Assembly (NCBI RefSeq): GCF_014138285.1
Contig: NZ_JACGXN010000015.1
Location: 54,950-118,949 of the forward strand
From: Phyllobacterium myrsinacearum
Lineage (GTDB): Bacteria > Pseudomonadota > Alphaproteobacteria > Rhizobiales > Rhizobiaceae
DNA: 64,000 bases
Direction: 5' to 3'
The notes under the pieces were generated by a model. It made no database searches. It worked only from the letters and a program-made list of their open reading frames with translations, and was not told the DNA's origin. Positions 46,805 to 56,366 of this stretch are shown here, piece by piece; the stretch's first letter is position 1; every line of letters starts with the position of its first letter. Both the position numbers and the translations under genes were made by a program.

Positions 46805-47074
46805 ATGGTTGATGTCACAATCTATACGCGCGATGGCTGTGGCTATTGCTCGGCCGCCAAGGGCCTTCTGGACAAGAAGGGTGTTGCCTTTGTCGAACAC
46901 AATGCGACTGTTGAGCCGGATGCGCGGTCGGCCATGCTGGCGCGTGCCAATGGACGCACGACCTTTCCGCAGATTTTCATCGGTGCGGTTCATGTGGGTG
47001 GTTGTGACGACCTTTATGCGCTTGAGCAGCAGGGCCGTCTTGATCTGCTGCTGAAGACCGGCGAACTGGCTTAA
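46805..47074 (+). CDS. grxC: Glutaredoxin 3-type
   Basis: 89 residues from the third of three consecutive ATGs (46805), which lies 7 bases after the GGAG site; the first two are too close. Reduces protein disulfides with glutathione. Active site is CGYC (12-15), where E. coli Grx3 has CPYC. TVEPDARSAMLARANGRTTFPQIFIG, including cis-Pro, and GGCDDLYALE are typical. Small and co-transcribed with its neighbours. Confidence 0.9.
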   Translation: MVDVTIYTRDGCGYCSAAKGLLDKKGVAFVEHNATVEPDARSAMLARANGRTTFPQIFIGAVHVGGCDDLYALEQQGRLDLLLKTGELA

Positions 47075-47084
47075 GGATCAGATG

Positions 47085-47954
47085 ATGAGCTCATTTCGTG
47101 CTGCTGCCATCCAGATGCGCTCAGGCGTTGATCCCCAACGCAATGCGGCGGATCTTGCAGGTTATGTTGCCGATGCGGTCGGCAAAGGCGCGGTTTACGT
47201 GCAGACGCCGGAGATGACTGGTGCATTGCAGCGGGATCGCAAGGCGTTGGCCAGTGTCCTGCGCGGGGAGGCGGATGACATCATTGTTCGCACAGCGTCG
47301 GAGCTTGCGGCGCAGCATGGCATTCACTTGCATATCGGCTCGACGGCTATTGCGCGTGAAGACGGCAAGATCGCCAACCGCGCCTTTCTGTTCGGCCGCG
47401 ATGGCAAGGTCATCACGCGCTATGACAAGATCCATATGTTCGATGTCGACCTCGACAATGGTGAAAGCTGGCGGGAATCCGCGGTCTATGCACCGGGTTC
47501 GGATTCTGTCGTTGCCACGCTTCCCTTCGCCCGGCTGGGTCTCGCCATCTGCTACGACGTGCGCTTCCCTCAACTCTTCCGCGCCCAGGCCGTAGCCGGT
47601 GCTTCGGTTCTGACGGCCCCCGCTGCGTTCACCCGCCAGACCGGTGAAGCCCATTGGCATATTCTCCAGCGCGCCCGCGCCATTGAAAACGGTGCTTTTG
47701 TCATTTCGGCAGCGCAGGGCGGCGTGCATGAGGATGGCCGTGAAACGTTTGGTCATTCGATCATTGTTGCGCCGTGGGGTGAGGTTCTGGTCGAAGCCGA
47801 TCATGCAGACCCGACGGTGATCGTCGCGGACGTTGATCCGTCCCTGAGTGCGGCGGCCCGGTCTAAAGTCCCCAACCTTAAAAACGCCCGTCCTTTTGGC
47901 GTGGTCATTCAGTCGGATGACGGCCAGAGCGAAAGACAGTCGGCCGCGTCATGA
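47085..47954 (+). CDS. Carbon-nitrogen hydrolase (Nit1-like deaminated glutathione amidase)
   Basis: 289 residues from the ATG at 47085; an ATG one codon earlier is equally possible. The Glu-Lys-Cys catalytic triad is Glu43 (TPEMTG), Lys115 (DKIHMFD) and Cys156 (LAICYDVRFP). The family hydrolyses deaminated glutathione, a repair reaction; this fits next to grxC. Its end overlaps DUF1178 by four bases. Confidence 0.92.
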   Translation: MSSFRAAAIQMRSGVDPQRNAADLAGYVADAVGKGAVYVQTPEMTGALQRDRKALASVLRGEADDIIVRTASELAAQHGIHLHIGSTAIAREDGKIANRAFLFGRDGKVITRYDKIHMFDVDLDNGESWRESAVYAPGSDSVVATLPFARLGLAICYDVRFPQLFRAQAVAGASVLTAPAAFTRQTGEAHWHILQRARAIENGAFVISAAQGGVHEDGRETFGHSIIVAPWGEVLVEADHADPTVIVADVDPSLSAAARSKVPNLKNARPFGVVIQSDDGQSERQSAAS

Positions 47955-48364
47955 TCCGTTTTTCCCTTCACTGTGCACAGGAACACGAATTCGAGGGGTG
48001 GTTCCGCAGTAATGACGATTTTGACACCCAGTCGAAGAAGCATCTGGTCACGTGTCCGGTGTGCGGTTCGCACAAGGTGGAAAAGGCGCTGATGGCGCCT
48101 TCCGTGACGACGGCACGACAAAAGGACAAGATGGCCGTTGCCATGAGCAAAATGGTCAATGAGCTGAAGGACGTTGCCCGCAAGGTGCGCGAGAACGCCG
48201 ATTATGTCGGCGCTGATTTTGCCGAGGAAGCACGTAAGATCCATTTCGGTGAAGCGGACCAGCGCGGGATTTACGGCGAAGCCTCAGGCGATGAAGTGAA
48301 GTCGCTGCTGGAAGACGGCGTCGATATCATGCCTCTGCCGACCTTTCCTGAAGACCACAATTGA
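47951..48364 (+). CDS. DUF1178 family protein
   Basis: 137 residues with an N-terminal zinc-ribbon: HCAQEHEFEGWFRSNDDF and CPVCGSHKVEKALMAPSV (residues 34-52). The C-terminus KIHFGEADQRGIYGEASGDEVKSLLEDGVDIMPLP is highly conserved. No biochemical function is known. Start overlaps the upstream stop (ATGA), so translation is coupled to the amidase gene. Confidence 0.9.
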   Translation: MIRFSLHCAQEHEFEGWFRSNDDFDTQSKKHLVTCPVCGSHKVEKALMAPSVTTARQKDKMAVAMSKMVNELKDVARKVRENADYVGADFAEEARKIHFGEADQRGIYGEASGDEVKSLLEDGVDIMPLPTFPEDHN

Positions 48365-48427
48365 CCTTGCCACTTTAGCGCGAACGTCTAAGCTGCCGCA
48401 GTCTTCACAGTCCTGCCGGATGCATCC

Positions 48428-49327
48428 ATGCCATTTTTGAATTCCGCTCCCGCGCTGCTCATTTTGACCGGCGCTTTCCTCGGATTGACTTTGCCGTTCG
48501 GAAAACTGGCCTTTGGCGCTGGAGTAACACCCGCCGTCTGGGCCTTTGTGATTTCGACAGGCGCCGGAACGGTGTTGCTCACCGCATTCCTGGCCATGGG
48601 CAAACGACCACTCCTCAATGCGCGCATGGCCCGGTATTATCTCGTGACGGCGCTGATTTCCTACGCAATCCCCAATCTGATGACCCTTTCGGCCATTCCG
48701 CATCTCGGTTCGGGCTTTACCGGCATCATGTATACGCTGTCGCCGGTTTTCACGCTTTTGCTCTCCATGCTCTTCAAGATCAAAAGACCCAATATGCTGG
48801 GGCTTCTCGGCATTTTCGTGGGGTTCGCCGGGGCCGTCCTCGTTGGCTTCACACGGGGGCAGGTGGGGCAGCCGGCCGAACCATTCTGGGTTGTGATTGG
48901 CCTGCTGATTCCGGTTCTGCTGGCTCTCGGCAATGTCTATCGCACCATCGACTGGCCGGAAGGCGCCGATCCGACCGAGCTTGCTGCAGGCAGTCATCTG
49001 ACGACAGCCGTGCTGCTTATCCCGGTTATATTCTACGTCAGCGGCAGTTTTGCCGTTGAGCCGCTCGGCAATGTGCCCTGGCTGGTTGTGGCGCAGGTTC
49101 TGGCATCCACCTGCATGTTTGCCCTGTATTTCCGGCTGCAGGCCGTTGGCGGCCCGGTATATCTCAGCCAGATAGGCTATGTCGGAGCGGCGGTGGCGCT
49201 GATCGCAGGAACGCTGTTTCTCGGTGAAGTCTATCAACTCGCAACGTGGGCAGGAGCTGTTATCATCACCATCGGTGTCTTGATGACCACAAAAGCCCAG
49301 CGTATGGCTGCGAAAGCTACGGCCTGA
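48428..49327 (+). CDS. EamA/DMT family transporter
   Basis: 299 residues, ten membrane helices ([27 protein letters not shown] begins the first). Two EamA repeats; the linker between them is [16 protein letters not shown]. Unrelated in detail to the exporter at 27.3 kb. The C-terminus overlaps the convergent ubiG gene by 11 bases. Substrate unknown. Confidence 0.88.
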   Translation: MPFLNSAPALLILTGAFLGLTLPFGKLAFGAGVTPAVWAFVISTGAGTVLLTAFLAMGKRPLLNARMARYYLVTALISYAIPNLMTLSAIPHLGSGFTGIMYTLSPVFTLLLSMLFKIKRPNMLGLLGIFVGFAGAVLVGFTRGQVGQPAEPFWVVIGLLIPVLLALGNVYRTIDWPEGADPTELAAGSHLTTAVLLIPVIFYVSGSFAVEPLGNVPWLVVAQVLASTCMFALYFRLQAVGGPVYLSQIGYVGAAVALIAGTLFLGEVYQLATWAGAVIITIGVLMTTKAQRMAAKATA

Positions 49328-50060
49328 TCGCCAGCACCATGTAATTGACATTGGTGTCGGTCGAGCGGTTCCAGCTGTCGGCGAGCGGATTGTAGGTGAC
49401 GCCTACTGTTTCCGTGATCTCGAGCCCGGCCCGCGTCAGCGGTCCCTCCAGCTCTTCCGGGCGAACCAGCTTTTCATATTGATGGGTGCCGCGCGGCAAC
49501 CAGCGCAAGACATATTCGGCGCCGAAAATGGCAAGACCGAGCGCCTTCAATGTGCGGTTGATGGTGGCAACAAAGGTCAAGCCACCCGGTTTTACCATTT
49601 GCGCGCAGGCGGTGAGGTAAAGCTCCACATCGGCAACATGTTCAACAACTTCCATGTTCAGGACGATATCGAACTGTTCCCCGGCTTCCGCCAGCGCTTC
49701 GGCTGTCGTGGCACGGTAATCGATATCGAGGCCGCTCTGAACAGCATGAATTTTGGCAACCTCGATATTGGTCTCGCTGGCATCTGCACCGACAACGGCA
49801 GCGCCAAGCCGGGCCATCGGCTCACACAGCAGGCCACCGCCGCAGCCGATATCGAGCAGGCGCAGTCCGGCAAACGGCTTAGGGTTGTTCGGATCGATGC
49901 CGTAATGGGCGCAAACCTTCTCCTTGATGTAGGCAAGGCGCGTCGGATTGAACTTGTGCAGGGGGCGGAATTTGCCTTGAGGGTTCCACCACTCGGCGGC
50001 CATGCGCGAAAAACGGTCTACTTCGGCGGCATCAATCGTGCTGCGTTGGGCTTCGGTCAT
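49317..50060 (-). CDS. ubiG: Ubiquinone biosynthesis O-methyltransferase UbiG
   Basis: 247 residues from the ATG at 50060 ([10 protein letters not shown]). Performs the two O-methylations of ubiquinone synthesis with S-adenosylmethionine. Motif [21 protein letters not shown] is canonical; [20 protein letters not shown], and the terminal [11 protein letters not shown] are UbiG-specific. The open frame extends 18 codons further but without a site. Divergent from lysC with a palindromic repeat between. Confidence 0.94.
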   Translation of the reverse strand: MTEAQRSTIDAAEVDRFSRMAAEWWNPQGKFRPLHKFNPTRLAYIKEKVCAHYGIDPNNPKPFAGLRLLDIGCGGGLLCEPMARLGAAVVGADASETNIEVAKIHAVQSGLDIDYRATTAEALAEAGEQFDIVLNMEVVEHVADVELYLTACAQMVKPGGLTFVATINRTLKALGLAIFGAEYVLRWLPRGTHQYEKLVRPEELEGPLTRAGLEITETVGVTYNPLADSWNRSTDTNVNYMVLAIRP

Positions 50061-50163
50061 GGCAACGTCCTTTTTGCTGCCTCTGGAGTGGCCCCTTCCT
50101 GCAAAAAATGTCAAGACGCATTTTCTGCAGGGGTAAACAGTCGCAGAACTATTGTGCGTGGTT

Positions 50164-50301
50164 CGTGGTTCGACAAGCTCACCATGAGGGAGATTAGTGC
50201 TGCAAGGCTAATTGGAGAGATTGCAGAATATAAACCTTGCAATCCTCACTCCCTTTCATGGAGAGCCTCAATCGCCCTCATGGTGAGCTTGTCGAACCAC
50301 G
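50164..50301. repeat. Palindromic intergenic repeat, copy 2
   Basis: The gap of about 390 bases between ubiG and lysC holds this element and no gene. A 27-base perfect inverted repeat (50164-50190 with 50275-50301) is the same core as in copy 1; inner GATTGCA...TGCAATC pairing also recurs. The remainder of the loop has diverged (CCTTTCATGGAGAGCC). No transposase. Confidence 0.85.
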
Positions 50302-50450
50302 CATGACCGGTTTTGCAACACCGCGAATGAATGCGTCCCCCGTGTTCTTGCAGTTGCGTCATAATTTCGTTATGGGAAACCGCGCTCCGCTTTCGACTGA
50401 GCGGATCGTTTTAGATCCCATTTTCAAGCCTTTCCAGAACGGTATTTCCC

Positions 50451-51704
50451 ATGGCACGCATTGTGATGAAATTCGGCGGCACTTCGGTGGCCGATATTGA
50501 CCGCATCCGTAATGTGGCCCGGCATGTCAAACGTGAAGTTGATGCAGGGCACGAAGTCGCGGTCGTCGTTTCCGCAATGGCAGGAAAAACCAACGAACTC
50601 GTCGCCTGGACCCGCCAGACTTCACCGATGCATGATGCACGCGAATATGATGCGATTGTCGCTTCGGGCGAGCAGGTGACGGCCGGATTGCTTGCAGTCG
50701 CCCTGCAACATATGGGCGTGCACGCGCGGTCCTGGCAGGGCTGGCAGATTCCGATCAAGACCGACAACGCCCATGGCGCCGCACGTATCATCGATATTGA
50801 TGGTTCTTTCCTGATCGAACGATTCAAGGAGGGCCAAGTCGCCGTTATCGCCGGTTTCCAGGGTATCGGCCCCGATAACCGCATTTCGACGCTCGGCCGC
50901 GGTGGTTCGGATACAAGTGCCGTGGCGATTGCGGCGTCGGTCAAGGCAGATCGCTGCGATATCTATACGGATGTCGATGGCGTCTACACCACGGACCCGC
51001 GCGTTGAGCCAAAGGCCCGCAGGCTTTCACGTATTTCGTTTGAAGAAATGCTTGAGATGGCATCACTTGGGGCGAAAGTTCTGCAGGTGCGATCCGTTGA
51101 GCTTGCGATGGTGCATAAAGTGCGCACATTTGTGCGATCCAGTTTTGAAGACCCCGATGCGCCGGGCATGGGTGATCTGATCAATCCGCCCGGCACTCTT
51201 ATTTGCGACGAGGAAGAAATCGTGGAACAGCAGGTTGTAACAGGAATTGCCTACGCCAAGGACGAAGCCCAGATTTCGTTGCGCCGTGTTGCAGACCGCC
51301 CCGGTATTTCCGCCGGCATTTTCGGCCCACTGGCCGAAGCGCACATCAACGTCGACATGATCGTCCAGAATATCTCCGAGGACGGATCAAAGACCGACAT
51401 GACCTTCACCGTTCCCTCGGGTGATCTCGACAAGGCGCTGGCTGTTCTGGAAAAGGTCAAGGCCGAGATCGGCTGTGACATCATCCAGTCGGAAGCCGGC
51501 ATGGTCAAGGTTTCGGTGATCGGCATCGGTATGCGAAGCCACGCGGGCGTTGCGGCAACGGCATTCCGCGCATTGGCAGACAAGGGCATCAACATTCGCG
51601 CCATCACCACGTCGGAAATCAAGATTTCCATTCTTATCGACGGCCCCTATGCGGAACTTGCAGTGCGGACTTTGCATTCTGTCTACGGTCTGGATAAGCA
51701 TTAG
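50451..51704 (+). CDS. lysC: Aspartate kinase
   Basis: 417 residues. Phosphorylates aspartate, the first step towards lysine, threonine and methionine. KFGGTS at 7-12, the regulatory ACT pair in the C-terminal 150 residues (GIFGPLAEAHINVDMIVQN and VSVIGIGMRSHAGVAATAFRALADKGINI). ACT domains usually bind lysine/threonine for feedback. Complements metX and lysA in this window. A weak interrupted stem (51703-51728) follows. Confidence 0.96.
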   Translation: MARIVMKFGGTSVADIDRIRNVARHVKREVDAGHEVAVVVSAMAGKTNELVAWTRQTSPMHDAREYDAIVASGEQVTAGLLAVALQHMGVHARSWQGWQIPIKTDNAHGAARIIDIDGSFLIERFKEGQVAVIAGFQGIGPDNRISTLGRGGSDTSAVAIAASVKADRCDIYTDVDGVYTTDPRVEPKARRLSRISFEEMLEMASLGAKVLQVRSVELAMVHKVRTFVRSSFEDPDAPGMGDLINPPGTLICDEEEIVEQQVVTGIAYAKDEAQISLRRVADRPGISAGIFGPLAEAHINVDMIVQNISEDGSKTDMTFTVPSGDLDKALAVLEKVKAEIGCDIIQSEAGMVKVSVIGIGMRSHAGVAATAFRALADKGINIRAITTSEIKISILIDGPYAELAVRTLHSVYGLDKH

Positions 51705-51821
51705 AATACTGTCTATGACAGAGATTCTGTTTGTCGGTGAACGTCTCGACTGACATGATGAATCAAAGAGTTGATTGGCAAGATCATTCCGGTCTTGCCG
51801 ATATTGTTATGGAGCAGATGG

Positions 51822-54098
51822 GTGCCCACACGCGAGCAGATATCAGGCCCTCGTGTCATGCTGAAGCGTCTCCGCGAATTGATGGCGGAGGCTCTTGAGC
51901 CGCAGGAGAGACTTGACCGTATTGTTCGCGAAATCGCGCAGAACATGGTCGCGGAGGTGTGCTCATTCTACGTGCTGCGCTCGGACGGCGTTCTTGAGCT
52001 CTACGCGACGGAAGGTTTGAACCCGTCCGCAGTTCACCTGGCGCAGTTGCGGCTTGGCCAAGGTCTGGTAGGTACGATTGCCTCGAGCGCCCGGCCGCTG
52101 AACCTGACGGATGCCCAGACCCATCCCGCCTTCGCCTACCTGCCGGAGACGGGCGAAGAAATCTACAACTCGTTCCTTGGTGTGCCGATCCTGCGGGCAG
52201 GCCGCACGCTTGGCGTTCTGGTCGTGCAGAACCGGACCAAGCGCGTCTATCGCGAGGATGAGGTTGAAGCGCTCGAAACCACGGCGATGGTGCTGGCGGA
52301 AATGGTTGCAGCAGGCAGTCTCACCCGTCTGGCACGGCCGGGTGTCGAGCTCGATCTTGGCAAGCCCATGAGCTTTTCAGGCAGTGCCTTCAATGATGGT
52401 GTCGGCCTTGGCCATGTCGTGCTGCACGAACCGCGCATCGTTGTCACCAACCTCTTCAATGAAAACATCGATACGGAAATCGATCGGCTTGAGACCTCGC
52501 TGGGTTCGCTGCGTATTTCCATCGACGACATGCTGTCACGCCGAGATGTGGCGTTTGAAGGCGAGCACCGCGAGGTATTGGAAGCCTATCGCATGTTCGC
52601 GCATGACACGGGCTGGGTGCGGCGTCTCGAAGAGGCGATCCGCAATGGTCTGACCGCCGAAGCGGCCGTGGAGAAAGTACAGAGCGACACCCGTGCGCGA
52701 ATGATGCATCTGACCGATCCCTATATGCGCGAGCGGCTCAGCGATTTTGACGATCTTGCCAACCGGTTGCTGCGCCAGCTGATGGGCCGCGATGTGAAGA
52801 CCATGGCCGGTTCGCTGGCCAAGGATGCCATTATCATAGCCCGTTCCATGGGTGCTGCTGAACTCCTGGACTATCCGCGCGAACGTCTGCGCGGACTGGT
52901 GCTGGAGGACGGGGCGGCGACGAGCCATGTGGTGATCGTGGCACGTGCAATGGGCATTCCCGTTGCCGGTCAGGTCAAGGGCGTCGTGTCCATGGCTGAA
53001 AACAATGATGCTGTCATCGTTGATGGTGATGACGGCCGGGTGCATTTGCGTCCACAGGCGGATGTTGAAGCGGCCTATTCGGAAAAAGTCAAATTCCGCG
53101 CCAAGCGTCAAGCGCTCTACCGTGAATTGCGTGACAAACCCTCCGTCACCAAGGACGGCGTGGCCATCTCGTTGCTGATGAATGCCGGATTGCTGGTTGA
53201 TCTGCCGCAACTGGCGGAAGCCGGCGCGGCGGGTATTGGCCTGTTCCGCACGGAACTGCAATTCATGGTGGCTTCGACTTTCCCCCGGGCGGAACAGCAG
53301 GAGCGGCTCTACCGTTCAGTGCTGGATGCAGCCGGCGACCGTCCTGTGACATTCCGCACGCTGGATATCGGCGGCGACAAGGTGCTTCCATACTTCCGCA
53401 GCAACGTGAATGAAGAAAACCCGGCCATGGGCTGGCGTGCCATCCGGCTGACGCTTGATCGTCCCGGCCTGTTGCGTACACAGGTTCGTGCCCTGCTGAA
53501 GGCAGCCGGTGGCCGTGAACTGCGCCTGATGATCCCGATGGTCACGGAAGTGGCTGAGGTGCGCAAGGCGAGCGAGCTGATCAATCGCGAAGTGCAGCAT
53601 CTGTCGCGCTTTGCCTACAATCTGCCGACACGGGTGAAGATCGGCGCTATGGTCGAAGTGCCGTCGCTGCTGTGGCAGCTCGACGAGCTGATGTCTGTCG
53701 TGGATTTTGTTTCGGTTGGTTCCAACGATCTGTTCCAGTTCGTCATGGCGGTTGATCGGGGCAACTCGATGATCACCAACCGCTTTGACAACCTGTCGGT
53801 GCCGTTCCTGCGGGTGCTGCGCCAGATCGCTCAGGCGGGCATTCGCAACAATACGGACGTGACATTGTGCGGCGAAATGGCCGGCAAACCGCTTTCCGCC
53901 ATGGCGCTGATTGGTTTGGGTTTCCGCTCCATCTCCATGTCACCGGCGTCCATTGGTCCCGTCAAGGCCATGCTGGGCACACTCGATGTCGGGGAACTGC
54001 ATGCGCAGCTGACCGACGCCATCGACAATCACGGCGACACGGGCTCCCTGCGGCATGTCCTGAACAAATTCGCAGAGCGAACAGGCGTTCCACTGTGA
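51822..54098 (+). CDS. ptsP: Nitrogen-PTS enzyme I (EI-Ntr)
   Basis: 758 residues from a GTG at 51822, seven bases after GGAG; the frame is open back to 51771 but that start lacks a site, and the GTG gives the length of relatives. GAF sensor domain (about 20-165), then PTS enzyme I. The phosphorylated His is His369 in AATSHVVIVARAMGIP. Phosphorylates NPr and so EIIA-Ntr, linking nitrogen (glutamine/2-oxoglutarate) to potassium and carbon control. Lies between lysC and prfA, its usual place in Rhizobiales. Confidence 0.93.
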   Translation: MPTREQISGPRVMLKRLRELMAEALEPQERLDRIVREIAQNMVAEVCSFYVLRSDGVLELYATEGLNPSAVHLAQLRLGQGLVGTIASSARPLNLTDAQTHPAFAYLPETGEEIYNSFLGVPILRAGRTLGVLVVQNRTKRVYREDEVEALETTAMVLAEMVAAGSLTRLARPGVELDLGKPMSFSGSAFNDGVGLGHVVLHEPRIVVTNLFNENIDTEIDRLETSLGSLRISIDDMLSRRDVAFEGEHREVLEAYRMFAHDTGWVRRLEEAIRNGLTAEAAVEKVQSDTRARMMHLTDPYMRERLSDFDDLANRLLRQLMGRDVKTMAGSLAKDAIIIARSMGAAELLDYPRERLRGLVLEDGAATSHVVIVARAMGIPVAGQVKGVVSMAENNDAVIVDGDDGRVHLRPQADVEAAYSEKVKFRAKRQALYRELRDKPSVTKDGVAISLLMNAGLLVDLPQLAEAGAAGIGLFRTELQFMVASTFPRAEQQERLYRSVLDAAGDRPVTFRTLDIGGDKVLPYFRSNVNEENPAMGWRAIRLTLDRPGLLRTQVRALLKAAGGRELRLMIPMVTEVAEVRKASELINREVQHLSRFAYNLPTRVKIGAMVEVPSLLWQLDELMSVVDFVSVGSNDLFQFVMAVDRGNSMITNRFDNLSVPFLRVLRQIAQAGIRNNTDVTLCGEMAGKPLSAMALIGLGFRSISMSPASIGPVKAMLGTLDVGELHAQLTDAIDNHGDTGSLRHVLNKFAERTGVPL

Positions 54099-54122
54099 AA
54101 TCTTCAGAGGTAGCAAACTAAA

Positions 54123-55202
54123 ATGATGTCCATTCCGCAGGATCGTATGGATCAGCTGCTGAAGCGGTTCTCCATGATTGAAACGCAGATGGCGAGCAAT
54201 CCGGATTCCGATACCTACGTCAAGCTGGCGTCGGAATATTCGGAGCTTGAACCTGTGGTTGCCAAGATCCGTGACCTGATTGCATCGCGCAGCGAAGCCG
54301 ACGATCTGAAAAGCATGCTCGATGATGCGGCAACCGACAAGGATATGCGCGAGCTGGCCGAGGCGGAGCTGCCTGATATCAACGAGCGCATTGAAACACT
54401 CGAGCAGGAAATTCAGGTCCTGCTTCTGCCGAAGGACGTTGCAGACGAGCGCAATGCGATTCTCGAAATCCGTGCCGGTACGGGCGGCTCGGAAGCGGCG
54501 CTGTTTGGTGGCGATCTGTTCCGCATGTATGAGCGCTACGCGGCAGCCAATGGCTGGCGGGTGGAACTGATTTCCGGAAGTGACGGAGAAGCGGGCGGCT
54601 ACAAGGAAGTGATCGCCATGGTTTCCGGCAAGGGTGTTTTTGCCAAGCTGAAGTTCGAATCGGGTGTCCATCGCGTTCAGCGCGTGCCGGACACGGAAGC
54701 CAGCGGTCGCATTCATACGTCCGCCGCAACCGTTGCCGTGCTACCGGAAGCCGAAGAAATCGACATCGATATCCGCGCCGAAGATATCCGTATCGACACG
54801 ATGCGCGCGTCAGGATCGGGCGGGCAGCACGTCAACACGACGGACTCGGCGGTGCGTATCACCCATATTCCATCGGGTATCGTCGTCGTGCAGGCGGAAA
54901 AATCCCAGCACCAGAACCGCGCCCGCGCCATGCAGGTTCTGCGCTCCAGGCTGTTTGACATGCAGCGGCAGAAGGCTGACAGCGAGCGCTCGGAGGCGCG
55001 GCGCAGCCAGGTTGGCTCCGGCGACCGTTCGGAGCGCATCCGTACCTATAACTTTCCGCAGGGCCGTGTCACCGATCACCGCATCAACCTGACGCTCTAC
55101 AAGCTCGACCGTATCATGGAAGGCGACCTCGATGAATTGATCGGCGCGCTTATTTCCGACCATCAGACGGCACTCCTCGCCCAGATGAATGACGGATACT
55201 GA
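54123..55202 (+). CDS. prfA: Peptide chain release factor 1
   Basis: 359 residues. Ends translation at UAA and UAG. The GGQ motif is at 233-235 in GSGGQHVN; the stop-codon-reading tripeptide region is PDT (189-191) in VPDTEASGR, where E. coli RF1 has PAT. An ATG at the second codon is an equally good start. It lies 24 bases after ptsP and 5 before prmC, which methylates the GGQ glutamine of RF1: a functional gene pair. Confidence 0.97.
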   Translation: MMSIPQDRMDQLLKRFSMIETQMASNPDSDTYVKLASEYSELEPVVAKIRDLIASRSEADDLKSMLDDAATDKDMRELAEAELPDINERIETLEQEIQVLLLPKDVADERNAILEIRAGTGGSEAALFGGDLFRMYERYAAANGWRVELISGSDGEAGGYKEVIAMVSGKGVFAKLKFESGVHRVQRVPDTEASGRIHTSAATVAVLPEAEEIDIDIRAEDIRIDTMRASGSGGQHVNTTDSAVRITHIPSGIVVVQAEKSQHQNRARAMQVLRSRLFDMQRQKADSERSEARRSQVGSGDRSERIRTYNFPQGRVTDHRINLTLYKLDRIMEGDLDELIGALISDHQTALLAQMNDGY

Positions 55203-55207
55203 GAGGA

Positions 55208-56071
55208 ATGGCTGAGGCCCGTCTTGCCGATGTCCATGCTCAGGCGCGTTCGCGGCTGACAAGGGCCGGAATCGCGGGGGCTGACCTTGATGCGCGGCTT
55301 CTTGTGGAATGGGTAACCGGTTTCGACCGGCTTGAAACGTTCCGCAATCCCGACAATCCCGTTGCGAATGACGTCCTGGCCAGACTTGATGTTGTCCTTA
55401 CCCGGCGAATCAATGGCGAATCAGTGCATCGAATCATCGGCAAACGTGAATTCTTCGGGCTGGAGTTTTCTCTGTCCGCTGACACATTGGAGCCGCGGCC
55501 TGACACGGAAGCATTGGTGGAACTTGCTTTGCCATTCCTGCACCAACGGGTTGCGGAGAACGGAATTGCTGATCTTATCGACCTTGGAACCGGCACAGGA
55601 GCGATCGCGATTGCACTGCTCGAACAGGTCCGGAACCTGCGCGCAGTCGGTGTTGATAAGGCGCCCGGTGCACTCGCAACGGCACGTGAAAATGCGCGCC
55701 TGAACAAAGTTTCCAGCCGTTTCGCCGCGCTGCATTCGAATTGGTTTGCAGAAGTAACTGGCGGATTTGACATGATTATTTCCAATCCACCCTATATCCG
55801 CTCGAAGGATATTCCGGCTCTGCAACCCGAAGTGTCGGTGCATGATCCGATCCTGGCACTCGACGGCGGGCCGGATGGTCTTGAGCCCTACCGGATCATT
55901 GCTGCGCAGGCAGATGGTCACCTTCATGCGCGCGGGGCCGTTGCGGTGGAAATCGGCTTTGACCAACGTGCAGATGTCGAAGCAATTTTTGCAGGAACAG
56001 GTTTCGCTCTGAAGGGTCTGCAGAAGGATATTGCGGGGCACGAAAGAGCAATGTTGTTCATGAAGACATAA
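55208..56071 (+). CDS. prmC: Release-factor glutamine N5-methyltransferase
   Basis: 287 residues. Modifies Gln of GGQ in RF1 and RF2. An N-terminal helical domain (about 1-80), SAM motif I LIDLGTGTGAIAIALL (about 121-136), and the substrate-recognition NPPY at ISNPPYIRSKDIP are intact. GAGAGGAATGGC provides the ribosome-binding site. The final gene of ptsP-prfA-prmC. Confidence 0.95.
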   Translation: MAEARLADVHAQARSRLTRAGIAGADLDARLLVEWVTGFDRLETFRNPDNPVANDVLARLDVVLTRRINGESVHRIIGKREFFGLEFSLSADTLEPRPDTEALVELALPFLHQRVAENGIADLIDLGTGTGAIAIALLEQVRNLRAVGVDKAPGALATARENARLNKVSSRFAALHSNWFAEVTGGFDMIISNPPYIRSKDIPALQPEVSVHDPILALDGGPDGLEPYRIIAAQADGHLHARGAVAVEIGFDQRADVEAIFAGTGFALKGLQKDIAGHERAMLFMKT

Positions 56072-56366
56072 AATTATTGAAAAAAGGCTTGGAATTTGTC
56101 GCGAAGGCGGCTAGTTTCCAATCACCGCTCTAAACCGAACAAGTCTGGTTTTGCCTATCAAGAGATTGATACGGAATTTTCCGGGTGTTTGATTTCTCAT
56201 CGGAATTGTTCTTGGGGAAATGGTTTTTGCGGAAGCACAAAAGTTTTATGAACTTTGGATGCGATTGAAGCGCGGGGCGCGCTTCAGGTCGGCACTTGAG
56301 AAGCGAAGCTTTTTGACTCAAATGGTGAGCAAATTAGCGCCCCTGATTTTCTGAAAAGAGATAAGT
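56072..56366 (+). other. AT-rich leader upstream of DUF4167 with alternative hairpins
   Basis: No gene seen. From 56267 to 56314 there is GAAGCGCG/CGCGCTTC (56267-56274, 56278-56285), a perfect 8-base stem whose 3' arm can instead pair with GAAGC at 56300-56304 or 56305-56309, just before TTTTT (56310-56314). This has the look of an attenuator. Confidence 0.4.

Noticed and set aside
48284..49351. 355-codon minus-strand frame over the second EamA gene
   Set aside because: The plus-strand transporter is clear; the antisense product is compositionally biased.
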